Below, piece after piece: positions 53,659 through 62,642 of a DNA stretch of 64,000 bases. The position numbers and the translations under genes are program-made. How positions within the stretch are numbered: position 1 is the first letter of the stretch; each line of letters opens with the position of its first letter. The DNA is from Algirhabdus cladophorae (GTDB taxonomy: Bacteria; Pseudomonadota; Alphaproteobacteria; Rhodobacterales; Rhodobacteraceae): positions 1,302,001 to 1,366,000 of the forward strand of contig NZ_CP173029.1 of NCBI RefSeq assembly GCF_044772865.1, in the 5' to 3' direction. Under the pieces are notes generated by a model. That model was not told the origin of the DNA and searched no databases. It saw only the letters and a program-made list of their open reading frames with translations.

Positions 53659-55200
53659 CTAGAGCGAAAGATGGATGTTGAACCGCTCGCGAATGGCTTG
53701 ATCCGTTACCGGATCCAACACTGCCGCGGACACGCTGCCCAAAATTGCGTCTTTTCGCGCGGTTGCTGCTTTGATCAGATCGGGTTTGCCTACTTCGGCC
53801 CATTCTTTGGGGGATGTACGATCCGCAAGGGACGGATAGATATATTCGGTCTGCATCACGCTGAGTGTCTGGTCCGAGCCAAGGTAATGACCTGGCCCGC
53901 CCATGCAGGTGGCGCGCATGGTCTCTAGACTGAGGGTGTCCGTGGTCACTTCGATCCCGCGCACACAACGCAGGGCCTGGCCCAGCAGATCATCACCCAA
54001 AATCAGGCTTTCCATGCAATACCCCAGCAATGAGGCATGCATGCCTGCGGCTTCATAGACCATGTTCAGGCCTGACAGACCCGCCATGACATTGGAACAC
54101 ATCTGTTCCCATCCCGCCTGCATGTCCGGAAGTTTCGCGTCGGCGATGCCCGCAGCAGCCCCACCGGGCAGGCCATAAAACTTGTGCATCTGCGCGCAGC
54201 CAGCGGTCAGCAAGGCCTGTTCACCGGATCCGCCAGACATAGCGCCCGAGCGTAGGTCAGACACAAATGGCCATGTCCCAAAAATTGCTGGATGTCCGGG
54301 TTTGATGGAATTGACATAAACAACGCCAGCCAAACATTCAGCGACCGCCTGAACAATCGCGCCTGCAATTGGGGCAGGGGCCGTGGCACCGGCTTGACCC
54401 GCAGACAACAACAAGACCGGCATGCCCGCATGGATGCAGCGTTCCATCACTTCGCAGCTTTCAGTGGCAAATTTCATTGGCGGGACGACAAAACAGTTCG
54501 AGTTTGACACGAAAGGGCGCGCGCGCCACGTGGCCTCGTCACCTGCAATCATATGCAGCATATCTACACAGCCGGGCACGAAGTCAGGCTCGACAAAGCT
54601 GGTGCCGACATGTTTGGTCGTGCCGGAACAGCAGGCATAGATTGTGTTCAAATCCAGTTCATAATTGTCGGTGATATCGCGGGCCACCAAGGGGCGCTGA
54701 AGAAAGTGCAGATTATCTAGGGTGTCTACGATGCGGGCTGCATCAAACAGATCCTGCAAGGTGCTATCGCGGTAATTGCGGCCCTCAACATCCACCACAT
54801 GGACGGCAGCACCTGCTGTGCCGTAGTGAACACGGTCATCGCGCAAGTCCAGATCATGTTTCGGATCACGCCCATGCAGGGTGATCGTCTTTGCCGCTTT
54901 GGCCAGCATGTCCTCAACCAAAGCGCGGGGAAAGCGGATGCGCCCGTCGTCACCCAAGATCGCGCCAGCCGCGACCATATAGTCGATGCCCGATTGTGGG
55001 GCTTCGCACAGGCCGATTTCCTCAAGGGCAGTCAACGCCGCTTCGTGGATATTGGCGATATCGATGTCAGAGAGGGGCTTATAGGTGCCGCCGGACAGGC
55101 CAGCACGCACAGGGCGCAGGTTTTCGGCTAAGGGGGCTGCACGGGCTGCACGGCGGGCTGCACGACCGCCAGCACGGCGGGATGTGGATTGGTCATTCAT
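53659..55200 (-). CDS. Trimethylamine methyltransferase (MttB) superfamily protein, no pyrrolysine
   Basis: A 513-residue MttB-family methyltransferase; the frame is continuous without an in-frame TAG, so it is the non-pyrrolysine branch. Such proteins demethylate quaternary amines such as glycine betaine onto a corrinoid protein. Recognised from the family pattern around TYKPLSDIDIANIHEAALTAL, the GTTKHVG block and FYGLPGGAAAGIADAK. No corrinoid protein gene is adjacent. A 31-codon ORF with a strong ribosome site precedes it. Substrate unknown. Confidence 0.82.
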   Translation of the reverse strand: MNDQSTSRRAGGRAARRAARAAPLAENLRPVRAGLSGGTYKPLSDIDIANIHEAALTALEEIGLCEAPQSGIDYMVAAGAILGDDGRIRFPRALVEDMLAKAAKTITLHGRDPKHDLDLRDDRVHYGTAGAAVHVVDVEGRNYRDSTLQDLFDAARIVDTLDNLHFLQRPLVARDITDNYELDLNTIYACCSGTTKHVGTSFVEPDFVPGCVDMLHMIAGDEATWRARPFVSNSNCFVVPPMKFATESCEVMERCIHAGMPVLLLSAGQAGATAPAPIAGAIVQAVAECLAGVVYVNSIKPGHPAIFGTWPFVSDLRSGAMSGGSGEQALLTAGCAQMHKFYGLPGGAAAGIADAKLPDMQAGWEQMCSNVMAGLSGLNMVYEAAGMHASLLGYCMESLILGDDLLGQALRCVRGIEVTTDTLSLETMRATCMGGPGHYLGSDQTLSVMQTEYIYPSLADRTSPKEWAEVGKPDLIKAATARKDAILGSVSAAVLDPVTDQAIRERFNIHLSL

Positions 55201-55239
55201 AGCAAAAGGCTCCGGGTTGGAAAAAGATCAAAGGTTTAG

Positions 55240-55335
55240 TCAAAAACCCTTGATCGGCGCCCCCCGCGCGGCACGCCCTCGCGTGGCCCCAATGACCATC
55301 GCGACAATCCAATGCTGACAGATAAAGCTGTTCAT
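55240..55335 (-). CDS. 31-residue ORF upstream of the MttB-family gene
   Basis: ATG at 55335 is preceded by GGGAGGACGGCAG, the strongest ribosome site in the neighbourhood. The product reads MNSFICQHWIVAMVIGATRGR and ends in RGAPIKGF. It has no recognisable domain. It could be a leader peptide or a small protein; the 39-base gap to the MttB start favours a shared transcript. Coding status uncertain. Confidence 0.4.
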   Translation of the reverse strand: MNSFICQHWIVAMVIGATRGRAARGAPIKGF

Positions 55336-55427
55336 CTGCCGTCCTCCCTAAGTTAGAGCCAGCAGAACAGATTGTCGCACCCCAGCCCGTCTATTTGCGA
55401 CAAATGTCGGTTTCAGACAGTTTTAGG

Positions 55428-55449
55428 CTTCTTTTTTCCAAAAATACTC
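55428..55449 (-). other. Copy of recurrent post-stop motif
   Basis: On the minus strand GAGTATTTTTGG followed by AAAAAAGAAG lies 5 bases after the TPM-gene stop. It differs from the 5669-5690 copy at only 3 of 22 positions. Confidence 0.5.
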
Positions 55450-55454
55450 AAATT

Positions 55455-56288
55455 CTACCACTTGCCAGAGGCCCCTCCGCCCGAACTGCTGCCGCCACCA
55501 AAGCTGCCGCCCGAGGACGAAGAGGTTCGCGAAATCGTGTAGCGCTGCTCGTCGTGGTAGCTGCAATTGAGGCAAGTTGTGGTCTTGTATCCGGCGCCAG
55601 TACTTGTGCGCGTGGCAGGCGTGGTCGTGCGCTTGCTTTGTTGCAATCCGCCTGTTTGGCCACATTGGGGGCAGGCCCGTCGCTTTAGCCTTAGTTTTTG
55701 ATAAGGACCCTTGCCTAGAACAATAGCGGCAATGCCTACGAAGAGACCGAAGATCCCATATTTTTCCCAATCAATAGCGGTTTTTGGCACCTCGCCGTTT
55801 TGGAAAGGTATCGCGATCCGGTCTATGGTTTGCTGAATGCCTCTCTCTATGCCGCCCGCGTAGTCGTTATTGCGAAACGACGGGATAAAACCGCGCTCTA
55901 TCGCCTCTGAGGCCGCGCGATCCCATTCGAACCCATAGCCTGAGCCCAGTGCGATGCGCATTTCACGGTCTTGGCGAAAGATCAGCACCAAAATACCATC
56001 GTTGCGGCTGCTGTCACCCACACCCCATGTGTTAAAGAGGTTTGTGGCATAGTCTTCGAGGTTGAGCGGACCTACATAACTGGCCATAGCTGTCAGCGTC
56101 ACAAGGGTTATCTCCACGTCCCGCTCTGATTTGAGCCGTTCCAAAGTGGATCGAACCCGCGCCTCGGCGTCCTCCGGTAGGAGATCCGCAAAGTCGTTTA
56201 CAGTGGTAGATGTGTAGTCGGGATAGGTCTGGGCTGTGGCCCCGAAACTTAGCCCGATCCAAAGACAGATGGTCAGCAATAGCCGCAT
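55455..56288 (-). CDS. TPM-domain protein (secreted, membrane-anchored)
   Basis: A 277-residue protein with an N-terminal signal (MRLLLTICLWIGLSFGATAQ), a TPM domain (about 25-150, VNDFADLLPEDAEARVRSTLERL) and a membrane helix (about 172-190). A C-terminal cytoplasmic part carries a CPQCG zinc-ribbon-like segment, a CLNC pair and a Gly/Ser tail (SSSGGSFGGGSSSGGGASGKW). TPM proteins occur in photosystem repair and phosphatase-like roles. Role here unknown. Confidence 0.85.
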   Translation of the reverse strand: MRLLLTICLWIGLSFGATAQTYPDYTSTTVNDFADLLPEDAEARVRSTLERLKSERDVEITLVTLTAMASYVGPLNLEDYATNLFNTWGVGDSSRNDGILVLIFRQDREMRIALGSGYGFEWDRAASEAIERGFIPSFRNNDYAGGIERGIQQTIDRIAIPFQNGEVPKTAIDWEKYGIFGLFVGIAAIVLGKGPYQKLRLKRRACPQCGQTGGLQQSKRTTTPATRTSTGAGYKTTTCLNCSYHDEQRYTISRTSSSSGGSFGGGSSSGGGASGKW

Positions 56289-56361
56289 AAGCGCTCCTTT
56301 TTAAAATGTGGAATGTTAACAGGATACGCGGATCTTTCCGGGGATATCAGGGGAAAAAGGC

Positions 56362-57171
56362 CTAGTTTTTCGCCCCTTGTGCCAATAACGCGTCTTTTTC
56401 ATCGCCGGGCAAGGCATTGGACATGGCTTTAAAATCGCCTGTTAGGATCTGTTGGCCCGCATCCACGATTGTGCGGTAAGTGGTCCGCGCAAAGGCCGAT
56501 CCAAGTGAGATCCGCGCAACACCAGTAGCGGCCAATTCGGCGCGGCTGAACTTGGTCCAAGGCCCTGCCGCAAGAACGTTTACAGGGACAGAGGTCTCGG
56601 CACAGATGCGTTTGAGATCGTCTAGCGTGGGAGGCAGCGGCGCATAAAGCCCATCAGCCCCCGCAGTCTCAAACGCCTTGAGACGGCGGATGGCCTCGTC
56701 GATATCGTAGCGCCCGTTCATCATCCCATCAGCGCGGGCCACAAAGAAAAAATCGCGCTTGCAGGCGCGCGCCGCACTGGAGGCCGCTTTGACACGCTCC
56801 ACGGCCAGATCAAACTCATAGGCGCCACCATCGGGCAGGCTTTCATCTTCGATACAGATGCCTGCCAGTCCGATCTCTGCTGACAGGCGGACGGTTTCGG
56901 CGCAAGTCTCGGGGTCATGACCAAAACCGTTCTCGAAATCGCCCGATACGGGCAGGTCGGTGGCACTGAGGATGTCTTGGGCATGGGCCAGGCTTTCGTC
57001 ACGGCTGACGTGCCCTTGGTCGGGACGTCCCAAAGTGAACCCATGGGCGCTGGAGGATGTGGCCAAGGCTTGCGCCCCCAAAGCCGCCATGACCTGTGCG
57101 GATCCCTTGTCCCAGACATTGATCAGGGTGAACGGGTTGCCCTTTTGGTGCAGGTCACGAAAACTGGTCAT
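56362..57171 (-). CDS. PEP mutase/isocitrate lyase superfamily enzyme
   Basis: A 269-residue single-domain PEPM/ICL-fold enzyme. Conserved blocks GDFENGFG, GICIEDES and FFVARADG match the family; the D-rich loop supplies Mg2+ binding. Members include PEP mutase, methylisocitrate lyase and oxaloacetate decarboxylase-like enzymes; the motif set fits the broad 'isocitrate lyase/phosphoenolpyruvate mutase' group. Precise reaction unknown. Located upstream of the aminotransferase gene in the same direction. Confidence 0.85.
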   Translation of the reverse strand: MTSFRDLHQKGNPFTLINVWDKGSAQVMAALGAQALATSSSAHGFTLGRPDQGHVSRDESLAHAQDILSATDLPVSGDFENGFGHDPETCAETVRLSAEIGLAGICIEDESLPDGGAYEFDLAVERVKAASSAARACKRDFFFVARADGMMNGRYDIDEAIRRLKAFETAGADGLYAPLPPTLDDLKRICAETSVPVNVLAAGPWTKFSRAELAATGVARISLGSAFARTTYRTIVDAGQQILTGDFKAMSNALPGDEKDALLAQGAKN

Positions 57172-57210
57172 CGGTTAGCCTTTGTTTGAGGGGGCGGGTG
57201 CCTCCGGCGG

Positions 57211-57233
57211 GAGTATTTTTTAGAAAAAAGAAA
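57211..57233 (+). other. Copy of recurrent post-stop motif, opposite orientation
   Basis: On the plus strand GAGTATTTTTTAG is followed by AAAAAAGAAA, right after a GCCTCCGGCGG run. It ends next to the stop of the minus-strand aminotransferase gene, so here the motif points the other way. Confidence 0.45.
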
Positions 57234-58406
57234 CTAAGGGATCTGGTTGGCAGCAAAGGTGCAAAGAGTTTCCAGCGCTTGGGTGAATTTGGTGTCTTCT
57301 ATGGTCATGGCCACGCGGATATGGCCCGCTGCGGCTTGGCCAAAGCTGTCACCGGGCATGACGGCGATGTGGTGCGCGTGCAATAAGCCATAGGCAAAGT
57401 CAGTGGCGCTGAGGCCTGTGGCGCGGATATCCAGCATCAAATACATGGCCCCGTCGGAGTTGATCATTTTAACCACGTTTTGGCCGTTGATCACAGATTT
57501 GGCCAAGGCGCGGCGTCGTTTAAATGGCGCGCCGATTTCAGCCTCAAAGGCGGGACCCTGATTGAGGGCAAAGAGGGCGGCGTCTTGGATATAGCCTGCC
57601 ACGCCATAAGTGGTGTGGGTGGCAAGGTTCGTGAGGTGTTCTATGGCCTGCACAGGGCCTGCGACCCACCCCACGCGACTACCGGTCATAGCGTGGCTTT
57701 TGGACATGGAGCCCACTATCAGGGTGCGATCCGCCATATCAGGTAGGCTACGAGGGCTGATATGGGCGCCTTTCCATACTTGGCTGTCGTACACCTCGTC
57801 TGAGATTACCCAAAGATCGGCATGGGTCGCTGCCTCGGCGATGCCTCGCACGGTGGCCGCGTCATAGACCACGCCGGTGGGATTGTTGGGAGTATTGATC
57901 AAGATGCTGGTGGCCCCCTCGCTGGCAGCCAAAATATCGGCCTTTTGCGGTTGGAAGTTATTTTCGGGGGTACATATGACGGGCCGCGGGGTGGCCCCGA
58001 TGCCGCGCACAGTGCCAGGGTATGTGGCGTAATAGGGATCACAGATCAGCGCCACGTCGCCTTCGTTACAGCAGGCCAGATGGGCGGCAAACAGTGCCGC
58101 TTGGCCACCGGGTGTGATCAAAATGTTGTCGCGTGTGGTCGGAATGCCGGATTGGGCCTGAAGGCGAGCCGCGACCTTGTCACGCAAGGCCACTATGCCC
58201 GGGACCATTGCATAGCCCGTGTGTCCGCCCTTTGCGGCGGCATGCATGGCGTCTAGGATGATCGGGTCGGTGCGAATGTCATGTTCGCCGATGGTCAGTT
58301 CCACGACATCCACACCGTCAGCAATCATCTGGCGGGACTTATAAAATACCTCCCAGCCGTCTGAGCCGCCGGGAGTGATATGGGTGATGCGATGCGATAG
58401 GTTCAT
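57234..58406 (-). CDS. Pyridoxal-phosphate aminotransferase, class I/II
   Basis: A 390-residue fold-type I aminotransferase. The PLP lysine lies in GSMSKSHAMTGSRVGW, preceded by NTPNNPTG and SDEVYDS. The start at 58406 is an ATG; an in-frame GTG at 58424 is possible. Amino-acid specificity cannot be read from the sequence. Convergent with no neighbour at its 3' end; the PEPM-family gene follows upstream on the strand. Confidence 0.88.
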   Translation of the reverse strand: MNLSHRITHITPGGSDGWEVFYKSRQMIADGVDVVELTIGEHDIRTDPIILDAMHAAAKGGHTGYAMVPGIVALRDKVAARLQAQSGIPTTRDNILITPGGQAALFAAHLACCNEGDVALICDPYYATYPGTVRGIGATPRPVICTPENNFQPQKADILAASEGATSILINTPNNPTGVVYDAATVRGIAEAATHADLWVISDEVYDSQVWKGAHISPRSLPDMADRTLIVGSMSKSHAMTGSRVGWVAGPVQAIEHLTNLATHTTYGVAGYIQDAALFALNQGPAFEAEIGAPFKRRRALAKSVINGQNVVKMINSDGAMYLMLDIRATGLSATDFAYGLLHAHHIAVMPGDSFGQAAAGHIRVAMTIEDTKFTQALETLCTFAANQIP

Positions 58407-58626
58407 GGGGCTAGGATGGGCCACAAGGCCTGCGCGCTGTCAAATCGAATTGTGTGATCTGAAACATATGGACAAAGTGATGAGGCTGGGGAATAAAGCA
58501 GGCATGAGCCTGTGCATCTGCATCACCCCCTGCATTATTTGCTGACATATCACTGTCGGGCTTATCTTCTGTCGTTCTTTTGAAACTATGTTAAGTCCCG
58601 CCCGACGGTAGCCAAGGACTGTGACG

Positions 58627-59988
58627 ATGGTTGAGATCAAACTGACCAATTCCAAGACCCGCCGCAAAGAGGTGTTCACACCTTTGGATGCGCAAAACGT
58701 GCGGATGTATGTCTGTGGACCCACGGTTTATGATCGTGCGCATCTGGGCAATGCGCGGCCTGTGGTGGTGTTTGATGTGCTCTATCGGTTGCTTAGGCAT
58801 GTCTACGGCGAGGGGGCCGTGACTTATGCGCGAAACTTCACGGATGTGGATGACAAGATCAATGCGAAGGCTGCCGAGACGGGCCGTGATATTCGCGAGA
58901 TCTGTGATGAGACGATCGGCTGGTTTCTGGAGGATATGGGCGCGCTGGGGGCGTTGGAACCGGATCACGCGCCCCGCGCGACGGAATGGATCGCCCAGAT
59001 GGTCGATATGATCGCGGATCTGGTGGCCAAGGGGCACGCCTATGAGGCGGAAGGCCATGTTTTGTTCGCCGTAGAAAGTTATCAGGGCTATGGCCAGCTC
59101 TCGAACCGCTCGGTCGATGACATGATTGCGGGCGCGCGGGTCGAAGTGGCCCCTTATAAGCGCAACCCGATGGATTTTGTGCTGTGGAAGCCGTCTTCGG
59201 GGATTGAGCCGGGGTGGGAGAGCCCATGGGGCTATGGCCGTCCGGGGTGGCATATCGAATGTTCCGCTATGGCGCGGGAATTACTGGGGGACCGGTTTGA
59301 TATTCATGGGGGCGGGTTGGATTTGCAGTTTCCGCATCATGAGAACGAGATAGCTCAGAGTAAGGCGTGCTGTGGTGAGGATAGTTTTGCGCAAGTCTGG
59401 CTGCACAACGAGATGTTGCAGGTGGAGGGCAAGAAGATGTCCAAGTCACTGGGCAACTTCTTTACTGTGCGGGATTTGTTGGATCAGGGCGTGCCGGGGG
59501 AAGTGATCCGATTTGTGTTTTTGAGCACCCATTACCGCAAGCCGATGGACTGGACTGAGAAGAAGCGGGCGGAAGCGGAAACGACCCTGCGCAAATGGCG
59601 AGAGATGACCAAAGAGGTTGCGCCGACGAGCGTCGACGCGGGGGGGCTCGCTACGCTCGCCGATGATTTAAACACCTCAGGCATGATTGCGCATCTTCAC
59701 GGGCTGGCGGCGGCTGGCAATGCAGCTGGGCTTTTGGCGGGGGCACAGATGATGGGTTTGCTGACAGACGATATGGGCGTATGGGCCGAAGCAGTGGATC
59801 TGAGCGCCTATGAAGCGCTGTTTGACGGGGTGCGTGCCGAGGCTATGGAAACCAAAGACTTTAGTGCGGTTGATGCGTTGAAAGCGCAAATGTTGGATGC
59901 GGGTGTCAAAGTACAAATGTCGAAAGAAGGCGTCAGCCTGACAGCTGGCAGTGGCCTTGATGTAAAAAAACTAGAAGGCCTTCTTTGA
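58627..59988 (+). CDS. cysS: Cysteine--tRNA ligase
   Basis: A 453-residue class I aminoacyl-tRNA synthetase. The zinc Cys and HIGH-type motif are in CGPTVYDRAHLGN (30-42), and KKMSKSLGN is intact. The ATG at 58627 has AAGGA 8 bases upstream; a GTG 6 bases earlier lies too close. Followed by a 60-base hairpin. Confidence 0.95.
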   Translation: MVEIKLTNSKTRRKEVFTPLDAQNVRMYVCGPTVYDRAHLGNARPVVVFDVLYRLLRHVYGEGAVTYARNFTDVDDKINAKAAETGRDIREICDETIGWFLEDMGALGALEPDHAPRATEWIAQMVDMIADLVAKGHAYEAEGHVLFAVESYQGYGQLSNRSVDDMIAGARVEVAPYKRNPMDFVLWKPSSGIEPGWESPWGYGRPGWHIECSAMARELLGDRFDIHGGGLDLQFPHHENEIAQSKACCGEDSFAQVWLHNEMLQVEGKKMSKSLGNFFTVRDLLDQGVPGEVIRFVFLSTHYRKPMDWTEKKRAEAETTLRKWREMTKEVAPTSVDAGGLATLADDLNTSGMIAHLHGLAAAGNAAGLLAGAQMMGLLTDDMGVWAEAVDLSAYEALFDGVRAEAMETKDFSAVDALKAQMLDAGVKVQMSKEGVSLTAGSGLDVKKLEGLL

Positions 59989-60007
59989 TGCGACGCACAC
60001 CAAAAGA

Positions 60008-60067
60008 GCCGCGCCCGACACTGGGTGGGCGTGTTAGCGCCCTCCCGGGGGGAGGGTCGGGCGCGGC
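60008..60067. repeat. Large hairpin between cysS and cimA
   Basis: Perfect 12-bp arms GCCGCGCCCGAC (60008-60019) and GTCGGGCGCGGC (60056-60067) enclose two alternative inner stems (GGGCG with CGCCC, or CCCTCC with GGAGGG). There is no T-run after it. It may be a terminator for cysS or a leader structure for cimA. Confidence 0.6.
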
Positions 60068-60115
60068 TTGTGCAAGCACGCGCCAACTTAAGTTCGATGA
60101 TAAAGAGTGCGTTTC

Positions 60116-61747
60116 ATGACCAAAACCCGCCTGTCCCTTTACGATACCACCCTGCGCGATGGGCAGCAGACCCAAGGCGTGCAGTTCTCGACCTCGGAAA
60201 AGCAACAGATCGCTGCTGTCTTGGACGAACTTGGCGTAGACTATATCGAAGGGGGCTGGCCCGGGGCCAATCCTACGGACAGTGAGTTTTTCGACCAAGC
60301 GCCCAAGACACAAGCGACCCTGACCGCCTTTGGCATGACCAAGCGGGCCGGGCGCTCGGCCGAGAATGATGATGTTTTGGCGGCTGTGATGAACGCGGGC
60401 ACGCCTTCGGTGTGTTTGGTTGGCAAATCCAGTGCGTTTCATGTCACCGATGCGCTGGGCATCAGCCTTGAGGAAAATCTAGAGAACCTAAAGGCGTCGT
60501 TTGAGCATATCGTGGCGCAGGGCCGTGAAGCGATCTTTGACGCAGAGCATTTCTTTGATGCCTATAAAGCCAACCCTGACTATGCGCTCGCGGCCGTCCT
60601 AACGGCCTATACTGCGGGCTGTCGTTGGGTGGTGCTGTGTGACACCAACGGGGGCACGTTGCCGCAAGAGGTTGCCACCATCACACGCGCCGTGATTCAG
60701 GCGGGGATCCCTGGCGATCATCTGGGGATCCACACGCACAATGATACTGAAAATGCTGTGGCCAACACGCTGGCCGCGATTGATGCAGGGGCGCGGCAAA
60801 TCCAAGGCACGTTGAACGGACTGGGGGAGCGGTGTGGCAATGCCAACCTAACGACATTGATCCCGATCCTGTTGACCAAAGAACCCTATGCCAGCCTTTA
60901 TGAAACAGGGGTAACGGCGCAGGCGCTGGCCGGGCTGACCCAAGCCTCGCGACTGCTGGATGATATTCTCAACCGTGTGCCTATGCGCCAAGCGGCCTTT
61001 GTGGGTGCCTCGGCCTTTGCCCATAAGGCAGGGCTGCACGCCAGTGCGATCCTTAAGAACCCGACGACCTATGAGCATATTGACCCCAGCGTGGTGGGCA
61101 ACACGCGCGTCATTCCCATGTCGAACCAAGCGGGGCAATCAAACCTGCGCAAACGCTTGGCAGAGGCGGGGCTGGAGGTGGATCCAAAAGATCCTGCTTT
61201 GGCGCGCATTTTGGATGTCATCAAAGAGCGTGAGGCGTTGGGCTATAGCTATGACACCGCGCAGGCCAGTTTTGAGTTGTTGGCCCGGGCTGAATTGGGC
61301 CTGTTGCCGCAGTTTTTTGAGGTCAAGCGCTATAAAGTGACCGTCGAGCGCCGCAAGAACAAATATAATAACATGATTTCGCTGTCCGAGGCGGTTGTCG
61401 TGGCTGTGGTGGATGGCAAGAAGGTTCTGTCTGTTTCTGAAAGCCTTGACGCGGCAGGCAGTGATCGCGGGCCGGTGAATGCCTTATCCAAAGCTTTGGC
61501 CAAGGATCTGGGTCCGTATCAGGCGATGATTGATGATATGAAGCTCGTCGATTTCAAAGTGCGCATAACCAATGGCGGCACCGAGGCGGTGACCCGTGTT
61601 GTCATCGACAGTGAAGACAGCAAGGGGCGGCGCTGGGCCACAGTGGGGGCAGGGGCAAACATCATCGACGCCAGTTTTGAGGCGCTTTTGGATGCGGTGA
61701 ATTGGAAACTGATCCGCGATACAAGGCCTGCCGGGACACACGCATGA
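60116..61747 (+). CDS. cimA: Citramalate synthase
   Basis: A 543-residue enzyme of the HMG-CoA lyase-like/LeuA family; condenses acetyl-CoA with pyruvate to citramalate for isoleucine. The metal-binding YDTTLRDGQQTQG is near the start; the C-terminal LeuA dimerisation/allosteric domain (about 410-540) indicates feedback control by isoleucine. The ATG at 60116 is chosen over a GTG at 60107; the ribosome site is weak. The stop overlaps the next gene (ATGA). Confidence 0.9.
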   Translation: MTKTRLSLYDTTLRDGQQTQGVQFSTSEKQQIAAVLDELGVDYIEGGWPGANPTDSEFFDQAPKTQATLTAFGMTKRAGRSAENDDVLAAVMNAGTPSVCLVGKSSAFHVTDALGISLEENLENLKASFEHIVAQGREAIFDAEHFFDAYKANPDYALAAVLTAYTAGCRWVVLCDTNGGTLPQEVATITRAVIQAGIPGDHLGIHTHNDTENAVANTLAAIDAGARQIQGTLNGLGERCGNANLTTLIPILLTKEPYASLYETGVTAQALAGLTQASRLLDDILNRVPMRQAAFVGASAFAHKAGLHASAILKNPTTYEHIDPSVVGNTRVIPMSNQAGQSNLRKRLAEAGLEVDPKDPALARILDVIKEREALGYSYDTAQASFELLARAELGLLPQFFEVKRYKVTVERRKNKYNNMISLSEAVVVAVVDGKKVLSVSESLDAAGSDRGPVNALSKALAKDLGPYQAMIDDMKLVDFKVRITNGGTEAVTRVVIDSEDSKGRRWATVGAGANIIDASFEALLDAVNWKLIRDTRPAGTHA

Positions 61748-62502
61748 GCATCCAAGCCTGTGCTGAATTGGTGGAACGGGCCGATCCGGACCGGTTCAGG
61801 GCAACTATGGCGGCCCCTGTGGCGGCACGGGACGTGTTGTTTCCGATATTTGCGTTCAACGTGGAAGTCTCGCGCGCGCCTTGGGTGACCCAAGAGCCGA
61901 TGATTGCCGAGATGCGGTTGCAATGGTGGCGTGATGCTTTGGAAGAGATCCAACAGAACGGCGTTCCCCGAAAACACGAAGTCACAACGCCCTTGGCAGG
62001 TGTTTTAAGCGGGGCTATGGCTGCGGTCTTGGATGCCAATGTGGCGGCGCGGCGCTGGGATATCTATAAGGATGCCTTTGAAGACGCCGCGCATTTTGAC
62101 GAATACCTTGGGGCGACAACGGGTGGTCTGCTTTGGGTGGCCGCATGGGCTTTGGGGGCCAAGGATGAGGCCTCGGTGCGCCGCTATGCCAAGGGCATTG
62201 CGATTGCAAACTGGCTGGTGGCGGTACCTGCGTTAGAGGCCGCAGGCCGGATCCCGTTATTAGATGGGCGGGCCGACGCTGTGCGCGATTTGGCCAAAAC
62301 GGGTTTGGACGCTATGGCATCGGTTTCACGCGATGACATTCCAGCCGTTGCGCATCCGGCTTTGTGGTCTGGCTGGAAGGCCAAAGCGATTTTGCGCCAA
62401 GTGATCAAAACACCCGCGCGCGTTGCAGATGGGGCGCTGGGCGTCAGTGAGTTTGGGGCGAACCTTGGGCTGTTGCGGCGGAGCGTTCTTGGCGGGCTTT
62501 GA
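61744..62502 (+). CDS. Squalene/phytoene synthase-family protein
   Basis: A 252-residue trans-isoprenyl-synthase fold protein. The aspartate-rich helices that bind diphosphate are reduced (no clear DxxxD pair), and it resembles the single-domain group that includes mitochondrial NDUFAF6. It may act in assembly rather than in carotenoid synthesis (inference). It is coupled to cimA by the ATGA overlap. Confidence 0.78.
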   Translation: MSIQACAELVERADPDRFRATMAAPVAARDVLFPIFAFNVEVSRAPWVTQEPMIAEMRLQWWRDALEEIQQNGVPRKHEVTTPLAGVLSGAMAAVLDANVAARRWDIYKDAFEDAAHFDEYLGATTGGLLWVAAWALGAKDEASVRRYAKGIAIANWLVAVPALEAAGRIPLLDGRADAVRDLAKTGLDAMASVSRDDIPAVAHPALWSGWKAKAILRQVIKTPARVADGALGVSEFGANLGLLRRSVLGGL

Positions 62503-62572
62503 AGGTAGTCTTTGCGCCGTTCTGCGCACGTCAGAATTTAGGATTTGCGCCGTGCTGCGCACGTCGCGGGGC

Positions 62573-62593
62573 GGCGCGGCCTACGGCCGCGCC
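62573..62593. terminator. Perfect 9-bp hairpin between two convergent genes
   Basis: GGCGCGGCC-TAC-GGCCGCGCC lies between the phytoene-synthase-family gene and the convergent MFS gene. It has no long T-run, so it is only a candidate. A copy of the post-stop motif (62599-62620) follows. Two near-identical copies of TTTGCGCCGT(T/G)CTGCGCACG lie just upstream (from 62511 and 62544). Confidence 0.5.
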
Positions 62594-62598
62594 ATTTA

Positions 62599-62620
62599 GG
62601 TATTTATGGGCTAAAGAAAC
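62599..62620 (+). other. Copy of recurrent post-stop motif
   Basis: GGTATTTATGGG followed by CTAAAGAAAC, just after the 9-bp hairpin and 97 bases past the phytoene-synthase-family stop. It is a good match to the 5669-5690 copy. Confidence 0.45.
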
Positions 62621-62642
62621 TGTTTTCTGGATTTACCCGGAC

